A DNA stretch of 64,000 nucleotides from Anisakis pegreffii (taxonomy: Eukaryota > Nematoda > Chromadorea > Rhabditida > Anisakidae): contig JAPYMA010000637.1 in assembly GCA_035041965.1 (NCBI GenBank), positions 1 through 64,000 of the forward strand, written 5' to 3'. The notes beneath the pieces are model-generated. The model saw only the letters and a program-made list of their open reading frames with translations. It was not told the DNA's origin and made no database searches. A program made the translations under genes and the position numbers. Shown here piece after piece: positions 12,341 to 22,977 of this stretch. Each line of letters opens with the position of its first letter. The stretch's first letter is position 1.

Positions 12341-12713
12341 TCACAGTTCTGGCATTTCATATGATCTGAGATAATTCTCAAGAAATTTCACCGAAAAGTT
12401 AACTTCCTTCAAGTGATCAGGATGAGAAACAGCAAAAGTGGTCAAGACAACTATACAAGAAAACTGGCGCTCTGACCTGATCAACAGCGATAAATTTTCT
12501 TTTGAACAATCATAAACTTTATCGATCTTTCGAAAAATCTCTACAACTGATGATGATTTTAACTTGCGAATTATGAGTTGCATAAAATTTTGCACATGTG
12601 GATTGGTGAAATATGTGATTGTGTCGCGGCTAGTACGAACAGCATGCAGAAACAGATTCCGCATCGATCCAAATTCTTTGTTAAACTTTGATGTCGTTGT
12701 TAGAGAAATCTGA
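12341..12713 (-). CDS. exon-like frame, unknown
   Basis: A TTTTTCAG-like acceptor at about 12714 leads into an open frame on the minus strand rich in helix formers (FMQLIIRKLKSSSVVEIFRK). A possible donor AG|GTCAGA lies at 12477; read through, the frame continues to a stop at 12341 (VKFLENYLRSYEMPEL). No recognised domain. A gene fragment is plausible but unproven. Confidence 0.25.
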
Positions 12714-13954
12714 AAAATAGAGAGAAAATGAACAGGGCTCAACTTTGACAATTCAGTAGATGAAAACGTAATTTACTGTTAATTGCAATCATCATCTCAA
12801 CACACTCCTTTGAACTATTGCAAATCCGTTCTTCGATTATGATCAATTAAAATGTTACTGAATCCATGAGAACGTTTTCTTTAGAAATGCATTCATATTC
12901 AGATTGAGTTGAAAAGAACGTGCTGTTTAAGCTAATCACCAATGATTAAGTTTCATTTAGATAGTTAAAATCTCTCAAAAATCTCTGTAACTGGCTAAAT
13001 TTAATTTACAAAGCATGAAATTTCAACTTTATCGATAATTGCTTAATCTGCTTAACTTACACATCAACTGAAAGCGGTTTATAATCAATTCATTTTTCAT
13101 TCGTTCAATTAGATATGTCTTTGTGATGGAACTCGCTCACATATGAATATCTACAAGCAAATTCTCACACTGATAGTTTCTTCGCGAATTTCCATTGTTT
13201 CGAAGAGGGGGTCGTTTTCGTTACATTTATTCCATCATCGCTTTTCGAATGATTCACCGTTTTCCATAAAAATGCTGGACTATTGGCTCATTCTTCCACT
13301 GCTGACCATTCTTGATTGGTCTCATTTATTTTTAAACAAGTAGTCTCTGTTGGTGTGGCAGAGTAACTGAAGATTATGAGCATGCATGTAGATCGAGCGA
13401 GTATATTGTATGGAACATTGTCAATGAATTAGGCATTTATACCGTATCGAACATCTTCGGATCGTTCCTAGAACGATGGAATAGTGATGAAGGATGCATA
13501 AGGTTTCACTGATTGGAACGTGGTTCACATTCAAACAACGCGAATGCTCAGCAATATCCTCGACTGATGTAATGAGTGAGAAATGAAATGCACAAACCAT
13601 CAGTCACAGTGATCGTTAACTTGAACTAATACAACCAAAGCTTCATTCATCATAGTACAATGAAATACATCGAATACAGTGCAAATAATTAATGATCGAC
13701 GTAAACTTTCGGTGTAGCAGAATTGAAAAAATTTCGCTGATATTAGCAGAATAAATGGAGTTCTTCGAGATGACCTAGCATAGTTGTGCGGATGGAATAT
13801 TTATTATGCTGATAAAGATTGTAATTGTAAATGCAGGGCAACCTACTTTTCACGTTAAACAACTTACTGATCTAAGATCAGGCGAATTGCACACTTCTTT
13901 GCAAGTAGATATTCTCTTTCTTCGAATTCTTTTTTCGAATTATCTCTTTCTTCG

Positions 13955-13997
13955 AATTCGACGTTAAGTTCGAATTCTTCGAACTTAACGTCGAATT
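13955..13997. repeat. 20-bp perfect hairpin built on TTCGAA
   Basis: Arms 13955-13974 and 13978-13997 are exact reverse complements (AATTCGACGTTAAGTTCGAA on the left) with a 3-nt loop. It lies in a TTCGAA-rich stretch (13918-14000). Intergenic. Confidence 0.85.
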
Positions 13998-14836
13998 TTC
14001 ACGACCATATTTCCAAAAACATTCAAATGAGATTTACGCTAATTATTTATGCCCTTTATTTTGCTGGCTGATGAGTCGTTTTGATGTTTCATCAATATTG
14101 CTCGTCGCACCGTTGCGTTTATTTTGTATTATTGAATGTTTATTCATTATTGCAAAAACAAATTATTACTAACAGAATAATGAAATAACACTGATTATAA
14201 TGAAAATAACATAACTGATTAACAATAACAAATGCGTTTGAAATACAATGGGATTGAGTGATTATAAGAGATCTGATATGATAACAACGACGCAATTAAC
14301 ATGAATAATAATGATACTATCAATGAGAATAACGAGGATGATGACGATTATTTATATATTATGTTGCTGACTTTAACAGTAGCAGATGAAAAAGCTCTCA
14401 TCTTGAAACTGGAAGTCAAAATAATCTCGAAAAAACGACTGAATCAAATAGAGACAAACACGTCATAATTCACACTGGAATAAACATACACTGGGATATG
14501 TGAAGATTAGAAATCGAAGAGACGAAACAATCACAACAAGAAAATTACTCACCGTATCGAATACATCAACATAGAAGGCACATATTCTTCATAATCGTCT
14601 TAAAACATGTTCAACAATTGGAATTTTCATCTTTCATGTGAGAAGAAGGAATGAAACTGATTCACATTATTATGGTCATAGTTCATGTTGCATAAAATCT
14701 ATGCGTCGAGATCGTGGAGGATGAACATCAAAAGTGGAAAGGTAATCTGAGATAACGTACACGAGACGACAATCAGCATGATAACAAAAACACTTCTTTG
14801 GGTCGTTCAATGAGAAAGAGTAATCAGTCGTCTGAA

Positions 14837-17800
14837 CTAAGGCACTAATGATGAGGTAGTCCGACCAGGATGCTCACAGGCTAAGATGGATGCACACCAA
14901 CGCATTGCACGATATAACATCTTATCGACCTGGAAGACAACTTTTGATAATGGCGTTTTCAGGTATTATATTGAATGTCATCACCATTATTACTGTTATC
15001 TACTATGCGTTCATTCATTTTGTAACATTCAACAACGTCTGCATCATTCATATTGAAGAAATTTCCACACAATTATTTGAATTTCACTCATTGTCAGCCA
15101 TTTTGATCGTATCGATGTAAATATAATCGTACCTGTACAAGATCATCTTTACATTTATAGCTACGTAACTCTTCACTGATACGCCAGATATGTTCAATAC
15201 CTTCGGGTGCCACGAAATCTTCAGCCAACTTCAACTTCATATTCGGATTAGTTATAACGAAAACTTTCACTATCTAATTCATTCACACAAAAATCAGTCG
15301 TTGCATCGAATCAATCAGCTGAGAAAGGTGACATTATCGACTAACTGGTTTCCTCCGGTTCATAAAGGTTCATAAAGGTTTCCTCCGGTACTCTCAACCT
15401 CAAATGCTTGAGAATCATTTCCATTTCTTTACTTCTTTCGCACTGATCAACTCAATAAAGCATTTATCAGCTCACCTTAACGCAAGAATGAATGTTCTGT
15501 ACTTGATGTGCTGCGCCAGAGGGCACAAACACCACTTCGCCTTCACACTGAACGAACACTCGGCAAGCGATTCCTTCAAATCACCATCACTATTTAAACC
15601 TTTAACAATATCACATTGCAATTGCAACATTCACTGTCTACATTAATCAAACCTTTTTGTCTGAACGCATCCACCATCTCTGAAGTCACTATTACATTTT
15701 GATTATGAATCACATCACCAGATTCCCTTCTATAACCCTGAAAGTTTCGAAGTTGAATCAAATCATTCACTTCACTGTTTTTATCAGCATACAATTGAGA
15801 CTGCTCAAAGTGCAGCGTTTATGAGGAATATCGATAGCAAATAAAACAATCGAATCACATTGATACGAACCTCTTCTCGTTGAATTTCTCGAATCGCATC
15901 CCGAATCTTCTCGTTATCGTTCGGATGAAATATTTTCCAGATGGCACCAGCTTTGTCTGGTTTCTTCATTACACGTTTTATTTCTGCATCGTCAATCTTT
16001 TCTTTTCTCAAACGTTTTTCCACCGCTGTTAAAAAAAGAACAAAACAGTGAGAAATGAGAAAATATAAATAATTACGATTATTTTCTATGCCTTCTCATT
16101 CTTCCTTCTTCTCTAACTCTTGATAAAAATTCCTCTGTCATTTCTTTACTTTCATTTATAAAAATGCTGCATTAAATGATACGAATCGTCAAAATTATAA
16201 ATTATGGACAATACAATTGAATGAGATCAACCAAAGCGAACGACATTTTAAATTACGTCAGCAATTGCATCGTATCAATTTCAACGCAATAAAATTATCA
16301 CTGAAGTAATTGAGCGCAAATGATACCTTCAGAAATTTCTTCATACGACATATCAATGGGTGCTTGTACGATTGGTAAGAAATTCACCGCATTCGAAACA
16401 TCCAAATGTAACGGTGTTGAAGACAATTCAGGTGCGTCGCAAAGACCTGCACAAAACAACGGAGATAACTGAATCGAACTCATTTCAAAGCGCACAACCC
16501 CACCTTTATCACCCCAAATAAAAGCACAAAGAAATTCTTTTTGTTCACTTACCACAACATAGATAAGCTTTCGGGCCTGGATCAGGTGCACCCGCAAAAC
16601 CACTCATGAAGTTCAGAATGTTCAAACGTCCTTTATCGTAGTCGTTTGTTAAGACAGTGCGCGTATAATCCAAGAACGGTAGGAACTGGAAGAGATTCTC
16701 GAACTGTGATGGTGCTATCTCGTGGAAACGCATTGATTCTGGGAAATCTTTCACCTGAAAATGGAAATTGAAATAGAACTGGCGATAAGGACAAGAGAAT
16801 AGCACAAAAATAGAAAAGCGAACGAACAATTCGAGGGCAAATGATCGTGTCGACATCTTCAGTAAATGAATCTTTCGTAATATTTTGCTTATTCCAATAA
16901 ATATAGATATTATACGATAATAAGGAAAACATAAATGAGACATTAGATGTAGAAATACGATAGTATAATAATACTATGTTTTCAATCATCAGCACGCACT
17001 CTTATTTTTCATGACGCACAATACAACAGCATCATAAGAACTGTAAAGTTAAAGGAATATGAAAAGATGATGGTAAAAGTAATTATAAAATAATCACTTT
17101 CAGATACGGCTCATCGGATCTGTGTTTCGCATCGAACATCTCCCAAAATTTCTCCGATGTAATTTTTTTGCCATCAGCCATTTTCGCTACCTTGAACGTT
17201 GAACTATCCAATATTCTCAGACATTTTACATCTCAAATTGAACTTCGATTAGTTATTCACTCTGTTTGCTGACAAGAACAATACTGATCAATGAAGGCAC
17301 CAACTTGACAGAATAGTCTTGAAAGCATCCTTTGTCCATAAATCACTCTGATATTCAGGATGATCTTGAACATTCAGAACCAAAACCGGATTATGAGCGG
17401 TCATGTGCGCTTTGAAACGTGCGTACGAATTCACCGCAGACTGGTCGTCGATAATGCAAAGTGGTTCAATTTCGACGGCATTTTTATCCGAGATATTTGG
17501 ACAGTAACATTTTTCCTGAAAGACGTAATAATGAGAATAAATTATTGTTGTCATTACTATCAAGTGTAATCAGCATTACCTAATTCTGAAACTCGATCCG
17601 GTCGTTGAATCCAGAGAATCTCAACGGTGAGATTAATCATGCGAACCTACTTGAATGCGCTCATTAATAACTATTTTTCGGAAAGTGATATTTGTATCAA
17701 TGACTTAAACAGCATTGCATATTAAAGTTTTAACTAAACCATTTGAAAAGGACGTCTTCCGTGATTACCGTTACATTCTGCACCATGCTTGATAGCGTAT

Positions 17801-20225
17801 CGTTGAAACTGTTTATCGATTTCTTGTGAAAGTTCCTTGAGTTCATCTAAAATAATAGTAAACATTGACAACAGATATAAGATCCGAACCTTAATAAATT
17901 AAGTATGTCAATTTATAAGCGCTTAATCGAACATTCAATATGTGATTACCAAACGATAGCCTGACTGTAGCTAAGTGGAATTTTGACGGTATATGACGAT
18001 CGCCTTCACGACATCGAACGTATCTCCACACGCAGAGAGCTTCACCTGAACTAACATTAACAGAATTACCAATAAAAAACAAAAAAAACTGAAAACCAAC
18101 AATGAAAAAATAATGAGTGCAGAAATTACCTCTTTTAAGCTCATCATAGCAATGTGAACAAATTTCAAGACCACACGTTTCACAACATAAATATGCACCA
18201 AAAATTGAGAAATTACAAACGTCGCATACTTGTTTTATACCAAATGAATGCGAAAAATACGCATCTTCTTCTGAAATAGGCCACGTACATTAATCTTGTT
18301 CAATACCTATCATTACTTCATTACTTCTCGATATTGGTATAGTAAATCTTACATATGAGAAATTATGGTCAATTCTCAACGATTGCAAAATTATGATCAA
18401 TCCTCATGCTAAGTTTCAAGTGTCAAAACCATGGTACTTCCAAGTTGATATCAAGAATGCTTGACGGTTTTAAAAAAGTGAAATAGAATGGCGGAAATTT
18501 AGAACTGACCAAATGAATTACTCTGCTCGATAACATTCCTTTCACGGTTCACAAACTTTTGGAATGTTGATTTTGTGCACTGCACTATATAGGCGGCTTT
18601 TTGAGCATCCAACAGCATACGTTTCCCTTGAAACAATCCATCATACGACTCGTCGCGTTCACATTTTATTGTCTACACTGAGCCTGACTGATAGAGAAAT
18701 ACCGTATGTTTTCAGATTGACCTCAAACTAGAATTGCGCCTACATCACAACAACAACAGCAATAGAAAGGCATGATTTACACTCAGATGTAATCCTGATT
18801 CGATTCCAATTCTCAAGGCAACAAGACGATTACTCTTGAGCTCTGAGCTCGCATCTGCAAATCTGATAACGAGTTAAAGTTTCAGTGACAGAATCAAACG
18901 TACTTTTCTTCATGAGTTCACAACGCACGTACTCATCATCATTAACCCCTGATTTTGCAATATCATCAGCATCGAATACTGTACGAACGGTGTGTACCGT
19001 CAAACGACGCGCCACTTTATCGTCTTTCAATGAACGCCTGAAAATCCGCTTGAATCAACATTACACTACTAGTAATACTCCTGATTTTACTCGTTATTCT
19101 TTTCACCAACAAAATCTCTATATACTAATATATTTTCTGATAAGCAGAAATTATAATATGGAAAAAATAGTGTGATATGTGCTATAAGAAATAGAAAATA
19201 ATAGCTGAAGAAATGTGAAGAAATACACCAACAGCATTCGGTTTGCAAAACGACAGTAATCATTGTTTGTTCGTTTCTCATGACCTTTCGAACACGATAT
19301 ACACGGGACGTAGAATTGCTTGGCGCACGGACCCATCTGTAGGATCGAACAAGAGGGTTGTTCATTAATTGATTGGTGATTATTCGAACAAGTCAAACGA
19401 ATTATGATCGTATTTGAGCCAGTGTCAACTTAAGTTCCGTAACAAACACAAATTTGAATTCCCTTCCAAGTTTTCGAACCGAACTGTTTGCTTCACTGTT
19501 TTACTGGCCGCTTTCGTCGTGAGTTTGGCAGTGAACTTGCTCAGACATCGGTCATTTATGTGGTGATGATGCGAAAAGCAACCTGTAACCGCCATCCTTT
19601 CAACCTCATGGCTGAGTCGATTTTGCCTTGGAAATATTTCAATTCGTCGCTTTCTGTGTACTCCACTTGGCTTCGTTCTGCTAACTGCACTAAGCGTTCA
19701 GCTGAAATACGTTCCATTCATAGCAAATTGTAAACAAACAGATATGTAAGCGTAATCGTTATATTGTTTAATAGAAGTGTTTAGGCAGATAATTAACCCC
19801 TATTTTGTTTAGTACATCGAACTGTAAACTGCTACAAAAGAATAATGATATCTTATCAGTTATTATGATTATTTGGTTCTAAATGTCACTGTTTAACATT
19901 TTGTGAAATAATATCTCTAACGTACCTGGATTTTCATAAGCCCCTTTTTGCTGATGGTCATTGTTAATCACCGGTTTATGATCCATGCGCATCTCACAGC
20001 TGAAATACCCATTATTTATTGCTTGCGATCGCATTCAATGAATAACTTTCGTTATTATCGTCCATAATATGACAAAAACAAGGTCCATATCACTGTCATT
20101 ATCACCTCCATCATTTTCTTCAAGATCAGTTACCAAAAAAATGTCGATACTTAAAAGAATCACGGCTGATAGTTGAATTGACTTTAAGCGTTGAACTTTT
20201 CGAGGATGAAATTTAAGCGCACCAT
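14837..20225 (-). CDS. JmjC lysine demethylase, KDM3/JMJD1 type
   Basis: Nuclear Fe(II)/2-oxoglutarate dioxygenase; the family removes H3K9 mono- and dimethyl marks. Twenty-exon model, 751 aa, phases consistent: 20225-20197, 19999-19926, 19701-19583, 19336-19227, 19037-18904, 18842-18781, 18672-18510, 18270-18130, 18045-17950, 17846-17740, 17619-17593, 17515-17305, 17231-17098, 16754-16553, 16446-16327, 16025-15871, 15737-15653, 15573-15476, 15228-15133, 14929-14837. Cys-rich segments (PCISC, then CDVCNFSIF, CCETCGLEICSHCYDELK at about 245-275) match the KDM3 zinc finger. The JmjC domain keeps PGPKAYLCCG, HLDVS (His550, Asp552) and AAHQVQN (His679), so the iron triad is present. It is much shorter than vertebrate KDM3 (over 1300 aa), lacking the long N-terminus. 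The first exon and the 27-bp exon are uncertain. Confidence 0.87.
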
Positions 20226-21729
20226 TTTGAAAGTCACCAGGATGAAACGGATGAATTTTACATGTTAAATACAAATGAACAGTTAAAATTCAGAGTATTT
20301 TCCGTATTTATTTTTGAAATATTCAAGGAATGTCGATGCAATTCGCTCGGTTTTATCGCTCTGTTATTTATTTCAGTCTGTGTGGAAAACTTTTTTTGGT
20401 CACATGAAGCTGTGATTTTTATTTTCACCGCTAATGATTTTTCAGTTTGTTTTTATGAATGTTTAGTTAGAATGTAAGAGATGTAAGCGATCGAATGGCA
20501 ACTCTAATAGTTTCACCTTCAAATTCACCATAAAAAAACATTTTGGCGTCAGCTGATCTCCTTAGCGTCATCCTTAATTAGGTTTCGCCTCAAGTTTACA
20601 ATTAGTTCCTGCCCTTTATGAGTGTTTCCCCCGTTAGTAGTCGCCTATTCGCATCAGTTTCATCTAGGATGGTATGTGTAATCAGTAGAATTCTTGTATT
20701 CGTAATGAGTATCGATAACTAATAATTAATTGACTAATTGGTAGTACAAATAATAGAGTCAAAATTATACTGGAAGCATGCATAACGAACAAAATCAACC
20801 TTTTAATAAGTTTGTTAGAACGTAGATTCGCGCTATACTTGAATATAGCACTATTATATGGAACCCTACAGGTGTTAATGAATTTAAGTTGACTGAAAAT
20901 GTACAAAAATTTTCATTCGATTATTTCATCTAAATTTGTGAGCAACGAATTGAACTGATGGATTAAAGGTGCTTGAAATTCGATGTTTGCATTTTGATAT
21001 TACGATGACATTTAGAATTATTAATTCGTTGGTGACCAACCATCTCATCAGAAAATTTCTTCACCTTTATCCCACCTCTTGGATGTGCCAGGCGAAGCAT
21101 CCCAATAAATTATTCTATGCTTACAAACAAGATGACTTCATTTCAAATCAAATTATTCCATCACTGAATCGATGACAATGAAACATCATCGCTGCATCAA
21201 TCAGCAATTGTCTCTCTGTTATCACCATTTTCCTTCGTTGACGTTCTTTTCTCCGCATGAAGACAGATGATTCCCAGTATTGCTGAGAATCATCTCTCTT
21301 CATGAAATTCTAACCTCTATTATTGATCCGGCGAGCACAGAGGTGTAGGGCCACTCTCCCATATTGCCCAACGGAGACTTTATTTTTTGCGTTTAGTCTG
21401 CTTTATTCGTAATTATTGTTAGTGGTTTTTTTACTGCTTTAATTAGTTCTCCATACATTGTCTAATATTAATTGTTTTAATGATATTTTTATGCATTGGT
21501 GAACTTAATAAATCTATCATTTGAATGAGCCACTGAATCATAAGGACGTGAAATGCTCAGTGATTTAAACTGCTGCTTTCATCGAAGGTCGTTTCAAGGT
21601 TCAATCATTGTACTTTTTTGAACGCGTATTATTGTTCGTTTGAATAAATTTAATGCCGATCACTTCATGAAATTACTTTAAGAAATGTCAGTCAAGTGCA
21701 ATCAGCACTAATTAATCGATCATACAGCA
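20226..21729. other. divergent intergenic region, KDM3-like / CDC26
   Basis: Probably holds both promoters. Open frames at 20262-20477 and 20682-20906 have no support. It carries a hairpin at 21256-21304. A short GC-richer stretch at 21325-21395, ending in a T-run, could be a small RNA gene but matches nothing I recognise. Confidence 0.4.
21256..21304. repeat. 22-bp imperfect hairpin upstream of CDC26
   Basis: Arms 21256-21277 and 21283-21304 pair at 20 of 22 positions around the loop TATTG; the outer arm is CATGAAGACAGATGATTC. The stem is long, but the 5-nt loop is short for a microRNA precursor. Confidence 0.7.
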
Positions 21730-22204
21730 ATGTTCAGAAGGCCACCTACTGAACTCGAATTGAAGAATGAAGATATCGATGCGATGGAGGATGCATTACT
21801 GAAATTGGCTAATAAAGTTAATACTTAATAAATTCACTTTCATCTAAATTTAATTTGTTTTTTCCTAAATGCATCTGCAAAAACCGAAGCGAATGGATCA
21901 TATTACTTACTTTCCAGATTTATAAGGACATGAGTTTGTGGTGTAAAATGTTCTCGAAATTGCTGTTCCCACGAAAACTTTCCGGTGGATGAAGAGATTA
22001 GAATCAGTTTTTATCACATATCTTCTCACGATCAGTGATCAATTGGATCTTTGATTCTAGATCAAGGCAAAGCCTGTCGATATGGAAGGTGGTGATGAAG
22101 CCGAAGTTCAGCCTCGAATGGGATTACCACCATCGCCCAGAATTGTTTCACCATCAGCACGCGATTCAAATACCACTGAACAGTCTGACGTTTCTGCTTT
22201 ATGA
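21730..22204 (+). CDS. CDC26: CDC26, anaphase-promoting complex subunit
   Basis: Very small structural subunit of the APC/C ubiquitin ligase; in other species its N-terminus packs into the CDC16/APC6 TPR superhelix. Two exons, 21730-21816 and 22061-22204, give 76 aa. The N-terminus MFRRPPTELELKNEDIDAM fits the CDC26 signature (MLRRxPTxLELKxxDIxE). The rest is a short helix and a disordered Pro/Ser tail (GLPPSPRIVSPSARD), as in relatives. A CATACAG acceptor ends two bases before the ATG, suggesting trans-splicing. If the intron is retained the frame stops after 34 codons. Easily missed by gene finders because of its size. Confidence 0.82.
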
Positions 22205-22977
22205 GCCGCTCACCGTGATGAATAGTGAAATTATGCATATTGTTGGGGTTGATTTTTGAGGATTCTAAACTGTGATTTTGTAGCATGTATTATGTAATTG
22301 ATGTCAGCGAAGACCTATGAGCTATGATGGAAGCGAATTCACAATTCACACACTTGAAAAGCAATCCAAAACATCACCTTGAAACTGGTTCCGGCTCATG
22401 TTGATTTAATTAATTAAGTTATTATGATCGCTAGTGTATAGCAAAACGTTTGTTCTGCTTTTTTTGAGTGTTGATTGCTCCTTAAATGTTTGTTTTCATC
22501 TGCATCTTAACAAAAGCAGCTGATATTTTTAAAGATGATCGATCGATCATTTATGCTGTAATTTAATGTCATGTTGCCGTCTCTCTCAACATATTCCGAT
22601 ATGCTACGATCAGATGATATGCTTGTTTGCTAGCGCGGTCAGTTGCTCCACTTGTTAGATGTCAACTGATCAAGAGCGCTGGGGAATGTCGAATTGCGTC
22701 ATGTCTGCATCTTATCACATATATCAGTTACTTTTGTCTATGCTTTATTTTGCAATCTTGATCACTTCACTTGATTATAAACGGTAGTAAGCCGATTATA
22801 ATGCTGTGCTGGCTGTTTTCTCTTGCTCTTTGCTCTTGATTCTAACGTGACGTATTGCATTGTCATTGTTTTTTAAATTTTAGCAAACTGCTTTATTGGT
22901 GGTTAAATCAGCAGTTCGATTATTGTTCTGTATTGCAAGCTCAGTGTCACCATTAGTTGTTGAGTGGTTTGTTGAAA
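22205..22977. other. CDC26 / DNase II intergenic region
   Basis: No gene seen. It presumably holds the CDC26 3' UTR and the DNase II promoter. GCAAGCTCAG at about 22930-22946 is a possible trans-splice acceptor for the gene at 22978. Confidence 0.5.

Larger units (their letters stand above)
10453..14836. other. 4.4-kb interval without a recognised gene
   Basis: Lies between FAR and the 3' end of the KDM3-like gene. It holds two minus-strand exon-like frames (11070-11267 and 12341-12713) and a TTCGAA hairpin (13955-13997). 14300-14830 is simple AT-rich sequence. Nothing else supported. Confidence 0.5.
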
